From positions 310,001 to 374,000 of the forward strand of contig NZ_QGDC01000001.1 in the NCBI RefSeq assembly GCF_003324525.1: DNA of 64,000 nt, written 5' to 3'. Positions 17,161 to 25,806 of the stretch are shown piece after piece (position 1 is the stretch's first letter; each line of letters begins with the position of its first letter). The notes beneath the pieces are model-generated. The model saw only the letters and a program-made list of their open reading frames with translations, was not told where the DNA came from and did no database searches. Made by a program: the position numbers and the translations under genes. This stretch comes from Mucilaginibacter hurinus (GTDB lineage Bacteria; Bacteroidota; Bacteroidia; Sphingobacteriales; Sphingobacteriaceae).

Positions 17161-18861
17161 ATGATACACAAAAAAACACGAAAATACATTCCACAAGATC
17201 TCGACATCAAATGGGAAACTCTTGAGCCCATTTATAGCGAGTTGTTAGCACGCCCCATAAATTCAGCAAACGAGTTGGAACAGTGGTTACAGAACCGGAG
17301 CGAACTGGAGGCGGCTTTGGAAGAGGATTTTGCATGGCGTTATATCCGCATGACCTGTGATACGGCGAATGCTGAGCTATTGCAAAATTTCCAGTACTTC
17401 GCTACTGAAATAGAACCCAAAACCGCGCCGTACAGCAACGAGTTGAACAAAAAACTGGTTGAAAGCGAATGGATCAATCAACTGGATGAAAACAAGTTTT
17501 TCATTTATTTACGCGGGGTGCGTAAAGCATTAGAGCTTTTCAGGGAAGAAAACATTCCGCTGCAAACTGAGATACAGGTAGAGCAGCAAAAATACCAGGG
17601 CATTACAGGCTCCATGTCTGTACACATTGGCGATAAAGAATATACGCTTGAGCAGGCATCTGCCCTGTTAAAAGATACTGACCGCAGCAAAAGACAGGAA
17701 GCTTGGGAAAAGATAACTGCCCGGCGCCTGCAGGATAAGGATAAACTGGACGAACTGTTTAATCACCTGCGCTCGTTAAGGCATAAAGTAGCGCTGAATG
17801 CCGGCTTTGAAAACTTCAGGGATTACATGTTCCAGGCGCTTGGACGTTTTGACTATACCCCCCAGGACTGCTACGCTTTTCATGCCGCTATTGAAACTGA
17901 AATTGTGCCTATTTTGCGCGATCAGGCCGAAAAGCGCAAAGAAGCACTAGGCCTTGAGGAATTAAAACCCTGGGATGTTGACGTTGATATATCAGGCAAA
18001 CCTGCCCTTAAGCCTTTTAAAGATGGTAATGACCTGATAGAAAAATCAATTCAGTGCTTCAGTAACATTAACCGCTACTTAGGTGAACGGCTGGAGATTA
18101 TGAAGGACAACAACCTTTTTGATGTGGAAAGCCGGAAAGGCAAGGCGCCCGGTGGCTACAACTACCCGCTATCAGAAACCGGGGCACCTTTCATCTTTAT
18201 GAATTCGGCCAATACCTTTCGCGACCTTACCACCATGGTACATGAAGGCGGCCACGCGGTACACACCTTTTTAACTGCAGACCTGGAGCTCAACGATTTT
18301 AAGCACTGCCCGAGCGAAGTGGCTGAATTGGCTTCGATGTCAATGGAGCTTATATCGATGGATAACTGGAATGTGTATTTTGATAACGAAGAGGACCTGA
18401 AACGGGCCAAACGCGACCAGTTGTTTGATGTTTTGAAAACTTTACCGTGGGTAGCCGTGGTTGATCAGTTTCAGCATTGGATATATACCAATCCTGATCA
18501 TACAACGGAGGAGCGCAAAGATGCATGGATTAGAATATACGAACCGTTTGGCGCCGGGTTTGTAGATTGGAGTGAGCACCCGGAAGCCGAACAAAACCTT
18601 TGGCAAAAACAACTGCATATTTTTGAAGTACCCTTTTACTATATTGAATATGGAATGGCTCAGCTGGGCGCAATTGCTGTTTGGAAAAATTACAAGGAAA
18701 ACCCTGAGAAAGGATTACAGCAGTACCTTGATGCATTAAAACTTGGGTATACCAAAACTTTAAAAGAAATATATGAAACCGCCGGTATCAAGTTTGATTT
18801 CAGCGCGGGATATGTGCGAGAATTGGCAGAATTTGTTAAAAACGAAATGGATAAACTGTAA
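17161..18861 (+). CDS. M3-family oligoendopeptidase (PepF-like)
   Basis: Zinc metallopeptidase of 566 residues that cleaves short peptides, probably in the cytoplasm as no signal peptide is present. The gluzincin motif HEGGH is at residues 361-365, and the following SEVAELASMSMEL supplies the third zinc ligand and flanking residues expected for the M3 family. Family length is 560-610. It is monocistronic and closed by the strong hairpin at 18881-18916. Confidence 0.93.
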   Translation: MIHKKTRKYIPQDLDIKWETLEPIYSELLARPINSANELEQWLQNRSELEAALEEDFAWRYIRMTCDTANAELLQNFQYFATEIEPKTAPYSNELNKKLVESEWINQLDENKFFIYLRGVRKALELFREENIPLQTEIQVEQQKYQGITGSMSVHIGDKEYTLEQASALLKDTDRSKRQEAWEKITARRLQDKDKLDELFNHLRSLRHKVALNAGFENFRDYMFQALGRFDYTPQDCYAFHAAIETEIVPILRDQAEKRKEALGLEELKPWDVDVDISGKPALKPFKDGNDLIEKSIQCFSNINRYLGERLEIMKDNNLFDVESRKGKAPGGYNYPLSETGAPFIFMNSANTFRDLTTMVHEGGHAVHTFLTADLELNDFKHCPSEVAELASMSMELISMDNWNVYFDNEEDLKRAKRDQLFDVLKTLPWVAVVDQFQHWIYTNPDHTTEERKDAWIRIYEPFGAGFVDWSEHPEAEQNLWQKQLHIFEVPFYYIEYGMAQLGAIAVWKNYKENPEKGLQQYLDALKLGYTKTLKEIYETAGIKFDFSAGYVRELAEFVKNEMDKL

Positions 18862-18880
18862 GTTTACATCAACTGATTAA

Positions 18881-18916
18881 ACATAAAAAGCCTGGTTCAC
18901 ACCAGGCTTTTTATGT
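18881..18916. terminator. Intrinsic terminator after M3 peptidase gene
   Basis: A perfect 16-base stem: ACATAAAAAGCCTGGT pairs with ACCAGGCTTTTTATGT around a TCAC loop. The T run on the 3' side makes it a terminator for the peptidase gene, and the symmetrical A run would let it work on the other strand as well. Confidence 0.88.
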
Positions 18917-19058
18917 TAATGCAATGTATAGCACCTGCCGGAACCCTGTGATCTGCCGGGCTGGTTGCAAAAAGGTATATACTAAACGCTACTTGTCCGG
19001 AAAAATCGCCGGCTGATTCGTCAGGGAGAAATATTCATATTGGCATGGTTATGGCAAT

Positions 19059-19715
19059 ATGGACGTTATGAAAAAGATAATTTCAATATTCAGCATATTA
19101 GTATTTAGCGTGTCGGCTTATAGTCAAGGACTTAAGCCTGTTAAAATAGACAGCCTCGTATCAGTATTAATGCCGGTAAAGTATGACGTAAAAGATACGG
19201 CCGGACAAAAGATATTTACCGGGAACGGCAATATGGGCTACATGATCGTTATCCGATCAGCTAACAATAACCCGGCGTTAAAAAAAGAAAAAGATCTTAA
19301 TAAAGTATTTAAAGAGTATATCAAAAAGGTACACGCGCAGTCCGCAGGAAGTATTATGGACTCCCGGGATACCACCATTGGCGAACTTAAAGCAAAGGTT
19401 TTTGGACTTGAAACCAATGATCAGAATGGTGTTGAAATAAGAAACTTTACCGTGCTTTACACCAAAGACGCGCTTTATACCTTTGAATATGTTTACCCGG
19501 CAAGCCGCAAGGATCTGGTGCAAAAAGAAAATAAAGCATTTTTTAGTTCCATAAACGTTTCATCAACCCTGCATCGTACCGACCAGTATACAAACACTAC
19601 GCCCGCAGGTATGTCATCAACCGCAAGGATTGCATTATTTGGCGGCGGCGGTTTGGTATTGTTATTAGCAGGATATTTCATCTACCGTAAAAAAACTGAA
19701 ACGGCGATGTCATGA
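19059..19715 (+). CDS. Predicted secreted/membrane-anchored protein, function unknown
   Basis: I do not recognise a family. The 218-residue protein has a signal peptide (ISIFSILVFSVSAYSQ, cleaved near residue 22), a soluble periplasmic region of about 150 residues, a low-complexity linker (TNTTPAGMSS) and a C-terminal membrane helix (about 191-209) followed by the basic tail YRKKTE. That arrangement suggests a periplasmic domain held in the inner membrane with the C-terminus in the cytoplasm. A second in-frame ATG at 19068 would serve equally well. It is monocistronic, with a terminator immediately after it that is shared with the convergent PAP2 gene. Confidence 0.72.
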   Translation: MDVMKKIISIFSILVFSVSAYSQGLKPVKIDSLVSVLMPVKYDVKDTAGQKIFTGNGNMGYMIVIRSANNNPALKKEKDLNKVFKEYIKKVHAQSAGSIMDSRDTTIGELKAKVFGLETNDQNGVEIRNFTVLYTKDALYTFEYVYPASRKDLVQKENKAFFSSINVSSTLHRTDQYTNTTPAGMSSTARIALFGGGGLVLLLAGYFIYRKKTETAMS

Positions 19716-19738
19716 TAAAGCAGACAAATAACGGTTTG

Positions 19739-19763
19739 AAAGCGGGTTCAGGCCCGCTTTTTT
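19739..19763. terminator. Intrinsic terminator shared by convergent genes
   Basis: AAAGCGGG and CCCGCTTT form an eight-base stem around TTCAGG, followed by a T run on the plus strand. It closes the gene at 19059. The TGA of the convergent PAP2 gene (plus-strand 19748-19750) lies inside the loop. Confidence 0.82.
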
Positions 19764-20413
19764 ATTGCGCTTTGCTGCCATTTATGCCCATGCAAAAACG
19801 GCTTGCTGTCCAGCCAGCTCAACCAAAATGCAGTTACTATTACCCCTATTATTGAGCCGGCCACCACATCTTCAAAAAAGTGCGCGCTAAGATACATGCG
19901 CGAGTACCCGGTGACAACCGCTATCACTAAAAAAACAAGGCCCCATGCACGTTGCCGGCAAAAGTAAGTTAACACTACCGCTGTAGAAAATGCAGTAACC
20001 GAGTGTCCTGAAGGGAAGCTGTGCAGGCTGGGCACAAACATATCATCAACAAAATGGATGCGGGTAAGTTCATCTGCAAAAAACAACTTTGGCCGGGGCG
20101 CATCAAAAAAATGCTTTAATATTTGTGCAAGGATAGATGTGACACCGTAGCTGGTTATCAGCAAAAATGCTTTTCGGTAGTTATAAAAGAGCGCAAGCAC
20201 AACAGCTATAGTTACCGTTAACAGGCCATCACCAAAATTTGTAAAATATCTGAAAAATTGGTCGGCTGCGCGGGTGTAATAGCTGTTGACTGTAAAATAG
20301 ATTTCCTCACGCGTAAACAGCAATTTAACAACTAAACAAGCCGATAAAACAATAAGGTAGGGTATAAAAAACAGGCGTATACGGTTTAATACATCTTTTA
20401 CTCCCATTTTCAT
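19748..20413 (-). CDS. PAP2-family lipid phosphatase
   Basis: Membrane phosphatase of 221 residues with about six membrane helices. The three acid phosphatase motifs are complete: a lysine followed by APRP (motif 1), PSGHS (motif 2) and SRMYLSAHFFEDV (motif 3, catalytic histidine and aspartate). Such enzymes remove phosphate from phosphatidate, undecaprenyl diphosphate or lipid A; which one applies is not resolvable here. The stop codon sits in the loop of the terminator shared with the opposing gene. An in-frame ATG at 20407 is an alternative start. Confidence 0.88.
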   Translation of the reverse strand: MKMGVKDVLNRIRLFFIPYLIVLSACLVVKLLFTREEIYFTVNSYYTRAADQFFRYFTNFGDGLLTVTIAVVLALFYNYRKAFLLITSYGVTSILAQILKHFFDAPRPKLFFADELTRIHFVDDMFVPSLHSFPSGHSVTAFSTAVVLTYFCRQRAWGLVFLVIAVVTGYSRMYLSAHFFEDVVAGSIIGVIVTAFWLSWLDSKPFLHGHKWQQSAIKKRA

Positions 20414-20493
20414 TGGTGCAAATTAAGCATATACTCATGCAATGCAAAAAAATGGTTATGTTTGGTTTTGATTGACCTTCAAACAAACACTAC

Positions 20494-22203
20494 ATGGCTA
20501 AAGACCTGTTCCGTAGAAAATCTGTTGCAAAAATATTGGCCGATGTTCAAAGCGGCTTTAGCGACAGCGAACATCCAGGCACCGCACAACCTCACCTTAC
20601 CAGAACATTAACCGTACGTGACCTCACCTTAATGGGCATAGCTGCCGTTGTAGGTGCCGGCATTTTCAGTACCATCGGCGAGGCAGCCTTTAATGGCGGA
20701 CCCGGCGTAAGCATTTTGTTTGTAATAACTGCTGTTACCTGCGGCTTTTCAGCCTTGTGTTATGCCGAATTTGCCTCGCGGATACCGGTAGCTGGCAGCG
20801 CTTATACCTACGCTTATGCCTCGTTTGGCGAACTGATAGCCTGGATAATTGGTTGGGACTTATTGATGGAATATGCTATCGGCAACATAGCCGTAGCCAT
20901 ATCGTGGAGCGAATATTTTGTAAACCTGCTGGAAGGGTTTGGCATTAATATTCCCTCCTACCTTACTATGGATTACCTGTCGGCTGCTAACGCACACACC
21001 CAGGTGCAACAGTTAACAGCAACCAGCGCCCTTGCAGATATAACCGACAAACTACGACACGCCGCAGCAGCATGGGACACAGCCCCAGGGGCCGGTAATT
21101 TTAAGTTAATAGCAAACTTACCTGCATTAGCTATAACCGCTGCGATCACCTGGCTGGTTTACATAGGCATTCGTGAAACCAAAAAAGCTACCAATGCAAT
21201 GGTGATCTTAAAAATAGCCGTAGTAATATTTGTCATCATAGCCGGGTTATTTTATGTGACGCCAGCCAACTGGCACCCATTTTTACCTAACGGATTTAGC
21301 GGCGTGATGAAAGGGGTATCGGGCGTATTTTTTGCCTATATAGGCTTTGACGCGATATCAACCACAGCCGAAGAATGTAAAAACCCGCAGCGCGATCTGC
21401 CCCGTGGCATGATTTATTCGTTAACTATTTGTACCGTGCTGTACATATTGATAGCCCTGGTGCTAACCGGCATGGTAAATTATGAAGAATTACAGGTTCC
21501 CGACCCGCTGGCGTATGTGTTTGAGCAGGTTGGGCTGCATAAATTAAGTTATATAATATCGGTGAGTGCGGTTATTGCCACCGCCAGTGTACTTCTGATA
21601 TTTCAGATGGGGCAGCCGCGCATATGGATGAGCATGAGCCGGGATGGCTTGCTGCCGAAGGCATTTTCGCGCATACATCCCAAGTATAAAACACCATCAT
21701 TCGCCACCATTGTGACCGGGTTTGTGGTGGCCATACCGGCCTTGTTTTTAAACCTTACTGAAGTAACTAATTTAACCAGTATAGGTACACTGTTTGCCTT
21801 TGTGCTGGTATGTGGCGGCGTGCTGCTTTTACCACGTGAAGAAGCCGTTAAAGGCCGTTTTAAACTACCCTACATCAATTCTCAGTGGATAATGCCGGGG
21901 CTATTTATTGCAGGCCTTATCGCCTTTTGGGAACCGGCAATAAATATGTTTGCCGATGATAACGTACATCATAAATTTCCGTTTATGCTGTTCATACTTC
22001 TATCAGTTGCATTAACTGCGGCTTCCTTTATCAAGAAATTGTCGCTGATACCTGTATTAGGGCTGTTAAGCTGCTTTTACCTGATGGCCGAACTTGAGTA
22101 TGAAAGCTGGATACGCTTTTTGATTTGGCTTGGCGTTGGTTTGGTGATATATTTTACTTACGGCTATAAGAATAGTGCGTTGGCTAAAGAGAAGGTGGAG
22201 TAA
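20494..22203 (+). CDS. APC-superfamily amino acid permease
   Basis: Integral membrane transporter of 569 residues with twelve or more helices. The APC signature GIAAVVGAGIFSTIGEA is in helix 1, and the conserved GVFFAYIGFDAISTTAEECKNP segment follows helix 6. The extra helices at the C-terminus resemble the cationic amino acid transporter subgroup. Substrate is inferred only at the level of amino acids. A loop of about 60 residues (roughly 150-210) between helices is longer than usual. Confidence 0.9.
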   Translation: MAKDLFRRKSVAKILADVQSGFSDSEHPGTAQPHLTRTLTVRDLTLMGIAAVVGAGIFSTIGEAAFNGGPGVSILFVITAVTCGFSALCYAEFASRIPVAGSAYTYAYASFGELIAWIIGWDLLMEYAIGNIAVAISWSEYFVNLLEGFGINIPSYLTMDYLSAANAHTQVQQLTATSALADITDKLRHAAAAWDTAPGAGNFKLIANLPALAITAAITWLVYIGIRETKKATNAMVILKIAVVIFVIIAGLFYVTPANWHPFLPNGFSGVMKGVSGVFFAYIGFDAISTTAEECKNPQRDLPRGMIYSLTICTVLYILIALVLTGMVNYEELQVPDPLAYVFEQVGLHKLSYIISVSAVIATASVLLIFQMGQPRIWMSMSRDGLLPKAFSRIHPKYKTPSFATIVTGFVVAIPALFLNLTEVTNLTSIGTLFAFVLVCGGVLLLPREEAVKGRFKLPYINSQWIMPGLFIAGLIAFWEPAINMFADDNVHHKFPFMLFILLSVALTAASFIKKLSLIPVLGLLSCFYLMAELEYESWIRFLIWLGVGLVIYFTYGYKNSALAKEKVE

Positions 22204-22395
22204 CCGTTCAATAGCTGGCGAATATCTTTATCATAACCAGTAGCAGATCTTCAGATTCGTAAGATATTACTACAACAGATTAGTCAGAAATAGTTAATTG
22301 CTGGTAAAAGTATGCCGTCTCAGGTATCGTCTTTAAGCCTGGGAGTTCGCAAGTTACTACACTCCTCCAGTCTCCATGCAGCAAATGACCGATGA

Positions 22396-24354
22396 CTACC
22401 TATGCGTTGGTGTGACTCTTTCCAGGTCTACGCTTTCAGGCGGGGTAAGCATCAGCGGCACTTTCTCAACCGTAACAAAGCTCAGGTCCAACCCGAAACC
22501 GCGCTCTTCGGAGATACTCATCTTTTTAAGCTGCTGGTAAATATCCATAATCAACTGCTCGTAAAACGAGAGGTTGTATGATTTGGACAACGCCTTTTCA
22601 ATAACCACGAAACGGAAGTCACCGACGATATTGTGCTTGCTTAACGATTTGTATTTACTGGTAATGTTTACTTCGCCGTTCTTCACCAGGTCTTCAACCA
22701 CCTTGCGGAATAGAACGTTTATTTGCTGCTCTATCCTGAACCCGAGTTTAAAGTCGATGCGAATAAGTTTACCGGGCACTAAAAAGTCCACCTCGTATTC
22801 GCGGGTATACGGCTCGTCTACTACATCTACGTGTACCAGCCAGTACACGTCTGCCCGCTTCGGTTGCTTTTGCAGTATGGAGTATACTATTTTTGATTCA
22901 ACCTCTGAATTAAAGTTAGCGCTGGTTAAATATACAAGCTGCGATGCGTATTTAGGCACACTCTCATCTTCGCTCAACTCATTGATGATCTTGTAATAGT
23001 CTTCTATTTCAATAAATTTAACGTACCGGTTACGTATTTTACGTGCGGTATGCCAGGCCCACATGACTATAAATAATATTACCCCCAGCGAAAGCGTGAA
23101 CCAACCGCCATCGATAAACTTATGAAGGTTACCTAATAAGAAGGCTATTTCAATAATACCGTACGCTACTACAAAGGTTACAATGAGGTAAGTAGGCACC
23201 TTGCGGCGTTTTAAAAAGAACCACATTAACACAGTGGTCATCATCATGGCCATGGTAATGCTGAGGCCATAAGCACCCTCCATCCTCTCCGACTTTTGGA
23301 ACAGGGCCATCACGCCAAAACAGCCCGCGCATAAAATCCAGTTAATACTGGGCACATACAGCTGCCCTTTTTGTTCGCTCGGGTAAACTATCTTTACTTT
23401 CGGCCAAACATTTAATCGTACGGCCTCGGCAATTAAAGTAAATGAACCTGATATAACAGCCTGGCAGGCAATAATTGCCGCGCATGTAGCAATGGCAATA
23501 CCATATATCAGGAACCACTCGGGCATCAACTGGTAAAAAGGGTTAAGCTGGTTAAGGTCCATGCTTTTACCCTCTTGCTGCATTAGCCAGGCCGCCTGGC
23601 CAAAGTAGTTTAACAACAGCGCCGTTTTAACATATATCCAGCTTACACGTATATTTGACCGACCGCAGTGCCCTAAATCTGAGTATAACGCTTCGGCACC
23701 GGTAGTACACAGGAAAACAGATCCTAAAATGATGAATGCATTAAATGTTTCGCTGGTTAGCAGGTTATAAGCGTAAACCGGGTTAATGGCTTTTAAAACA
23801 GACGGCATTTGCACTACATAAGTTAACCCCAATACGCCTATCATGGTAAACCACAGTAGCATAATAGGGCCGAAGGCTTTACCCACCTTTGATGTACCGA
23901 ATTGCTGGATAATAAATATAACAGATATAATACCTATAACAATGGGCACTGTGGGCACATTCGGGTAGCGCAGTTCCAAACCCTCTACTGCCGACGATAT
24001 GGTGATTGGCGGAGTAATAATACCATCAGCCAGCAGGGCGCAGCCACCTAAAATGGCGGGTATAATCAACCACTTGGCCTTACGGCGAACCAGGGAAAAC
24101 AAAGAAAAAATGCCCCCCTCACCTTTGTTATCCGCCATTAGGGTAATCAATACATACTTAACTGTGGTTTGCAGGGTGAGCGTCCAAAATATGAGCGATA
24201 CACCGCCGTATACCAACAATTCAGTAATCGGGTTTTTGCCAACAATGGCTTTAAACACATATAATGGTGATGTACCAATGTCCCCGTAGATTATCCCCAG
24301 GCTTATCAGCAGCCCGGGAAGGGTCAATTTTTGCAGGTCTTTATGATTTGACAC
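22396..24354 (-). CDS. kup: KUP-family potassium uptake protein
   Basis: Potassium/proton symporter of the KUP/HAK/KT family. The hallmark SLGIIYGDIGTSPLYVFKA is at the N-terminus, followed by twelve predicted membrane helices to about residue 440 and a cytosolic C-terminal domain. At 652 residues it is full length. Translation starts at a GTG (24354); no ATG precedes the first conserved motif. A well-formed promoter with both elements lies 20-48 bases upstream. Confidence 0.94.
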   Translation of the reverse strand: MSNHKDLQKLTLPGLLISLGIIYGDIGTSPLYVFKAIVGKNPITELLVYGGVSLIFWTLTLQTTVKYVLITLMADNKGEGGIFSLFSLVRRKAKWLIIPAILGGCALLADGIITPPITISSAVEGLELRYPNVPTVPIVIGIISVIFIIQQFGTSKVGKAFGPIMLLWFTMIGVLGLTYVVQMPSVLKAINPVYAYNLLTSETFNAFIILGSVFLCTTGAEALYSDLGHCGRSNIRVSWIYVKTALLLNYFGQAAWLMQQEGKSMDLNQLNPFYQLMPEWFLIYGIAIATCAAIIACQAVISGSFTLIAEAVRLNVWPKVKIVYPSEQKGQLYVPSINWILCAGCFGVMALFQKSERMEGAYGLSITMAMMMTTVLMWFFLKRRKVPTYLIVTFVVAYGIIEIAFLLGNLHKFIDGGWFTLSLGVILFIVMWAWHTARKIRNRYVKFIEIEDYYKIINELSEDESVPKYASQLVYLTSANFNSEVESKIVYSILQKQPKRADVYWLVHVDVVDEPYTREYEVDFLVPGKLIRIDFKLGFRIEQQINVLFRKVVEDLVKNGEVNITSKYKSLSKHNIVGDFRFVVIEKALSKSYNLSFYEQLIMDIYQQLKKMSISEERGFGLDLSFVTVEKVPLMLTPPESVDLERVTPTHR

Positions 24355-24373
24355 TATAGTATGATAGAGAAGG

Positions 24374-24402
24374 CAAAAGTATTAATTTTTTCCATTTACA
24401 AA
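24374..24402 (-). promoter_or_regulatory. Promoter of kup with -33 and -7 elements
   Basis: On the minus strand TTTG (24402-24399) is separated by 17 bases from TACTTTTG (24381-24374). This fits the Bacteroidota pattern TTTG-N17-23-TAnnTTTG and gives a leader of about 15 bases. Confidence 0.65.
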
Positions 24403-24499
24403 CTTAAACTATTTACAAACGTATAAGTCAGTAAGATACACTAACATAATAAACTGTTTTGTTAAAATTTGTTAAATATTAAATAATTAAGGTAACTGT

Positions 24500-24530
24500 T
24501 TGAATAGCGTGACCTTAATTTATACTTTTG
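24500..24530 (+). promoter_or_regulatory. Promoter of T9SS-sorted protein gene
   Basis: TTG at 24500-24502 is followed after 20 bases by TACTTTTG at 24523-24530, sixteen bases before the ATG at 24547. Both Bacteroidota vegetative elements are present at accepted spacing. Confidence 0.65.
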
Positions 24531-24546
24531 TAATAACTGGTAAAGT

Positions 24547-25047
24547 ATGAAGAAAAAATTTACGCATTTTCATTTATGGACGATTGTTATCGCTATAGCG
24601 GTATCCATAAATTTTGCATTTGCGGAAACTACTTCACTACAAGACACTACCTCTTTACTGCGCAAATCAAAAAAAAGTAAAAACTCGTATTTAAAAAACG
24701 GGCTGCCTTTTACACTGCCGCCCATTAAACCGGGCGTAGTTTCAACAACAAAATTTGCCGTTAACAAGCCTGATGATAAACTGTTAAGTAACGTTGACAT
24801 TTATCCGAACCCGGTAACTGTTACCGACCAGCTTAACCTTAAGTACGAAGTATCACGCAACACCAACGTAACCATAAAAATTGTTGATGTGCTGGGTAAT
24901 GACCTTGTTACTATCTTTTCGCAAAGGGTTGAATCCGGTGACCAAAAGTTCTCTTACCTGCTTAATAATAAGCTTAGCCGAGGTTTCTACTTCGTACGGA
25001 TAATTGCCGGAACTGAGTCCGCTATTAAAAGATTATCTGTATTATAA
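24547..25047 (+). CDS. T9SS type A sorting domain-containing protein
   Basis: Small secreted protein of 166 residues. A signal peptide (HLWTIVIAIAVSINFAFA, cleaved near residue 27) is followed by a lysine/serine-rich linker with no recognised domain. The last 80 residues form a type IX secretion C-terminal domain: VDIYPNPVT, the beta-strand YEVSRNTNVTIKIVDVLGN and the final GFYFVRIIAG...KRLSVL. Because nearly the whole mature protein is the sorting domain, the cargo is only about 50 residues. It has a clear promoter and is monocistronic. Confidence 0.85.
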   Translation: MKKKFTHFHLWTIVIAIAVSINFAFAETTSLQDTTSLLRKSKKSKNSYLKNGLPFTLPPIKPGVVSTTKFAVNKPDDKLLSNVDIYPNPVTVTDQLNLKYEVSRNTNVTIKIVDVLGNDLVTIFSQRVESGDQKFSYLLNNKLSRGFYFVRIIAGTESAIKRLSVL

Positions 25048-25178
25048 TTCAGGATCACAATAATTTATTTTTTTACTTCGATCCGGCTACCTCGGTAGCT
25101 GATGGCTTTCAACTTAATATGGTGAGGTGACATTTCAGCGAAATCAATCTCAAATCCGCAAAATCAACCGTAATTAAG

Positions 25179-25186
25179 TAGCTTTG
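25179..25186 (+). promoter_or_regulatory. -7 promoter box of FAH gene, leaderless
   Basis: TAGCTTTG matches TAnnTTTG and ends five bases before the ATG at 25192, so the messenger is predicted to be leaderless or nearly so. Confidence 0.5.
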
Positions 25187-25191
25187 ATACA

Positions 25192-25803
25192 ATGAAAATC
25201 ATCGCTATAGGGCGCAACTATGCCGAGCATGCAAAAGAGTTGAATAACCCGGTGCCTGCCACACCTGTTATTTTTATGAAGCCGGATACTGCACTGTTGA
25301 AAGATAACCGCCCCTTTTATCATCCCGACTTTTCTGAAGATATACATCACGAAGTAGAGTTGGTGCTTAAAATAAGCAAAGAAGGCAAACACATTAGCGA
25401 AAAATTTGCGGCGAAATACTATGAGGAGGTGGCGTTGGGTATTGATTTTACCGCCCGTGATGTGCAACAGCGGCATAAAGAAAAAGGACTGCCCTGGGAA
25501 CTGGCTAAAAGCTTTGATAATTCGGCACCTGTAAGCACATTCGTACCAAAAACAACCTTTGCTGACATATACAATCTAAATTTCAGGCTTGACATAAACG
25601 GCGAAACCCGGCAAAGCGGAAATACCAGGGATCTATTATTTTCTTTTGAAAGCATAATCACTTTTGTATCGCGTTACATCACGTTAAAAAAAGGCGACCT
25701 GATTTTTACCGGCACACCCCAGGGCGTTGGAAAGATTAACATAGGCGACCGGCTGGAAGGTTATCTGGAAAATGATAAACGGCTCGATTTTTATATTAGG
25801 TAG
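25192..25803 (+). CDS. Fumarylacetoacetate hydrolase-family protein
   Basis: Cytoplasmic metal-dependent enzyme of the FAH superfamily, 203 residues, the short single-domain form. The metal-binding acidic motif HHEVELVLKI, the GIDFTARDVQ segment and the closing GDLIFTGTPQGVGKI are diagnostic. Members include oxaloacetate decarboxylases, acylpyruvate hydrolases and catechol-pathway hydratases; sequence alone does not decide. It is three bases upstream of an M23 peptidase gene, so the two share a messenger although their roles are unrelated. Confidence 0.88.
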   Translation: MKIIAIGRNYAEHAKELNNPVPATPVIFMKPDTALLKDNRPFYHPDFSEDIHHEVELVLKISKEGKHISEKFAAKYYEEVALGIDFTARDVQQRHKEKGLPWELAKSFDNSAPVSTFVPKTTFADIYNLNFRLDINGETRQSGNTRDLLFSFESIITFVSRYITLKKGDLIFTGTPQGVGKINIGDRLEGYLENDKRLDFYIR

Positions 25804-25806
25804 GGC

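Noticed and set aside
22204..22395. RNA gene in the gap between permease and kup
   Set aside because: I looked for tRNA-like arms and strong hairpins and saw none.
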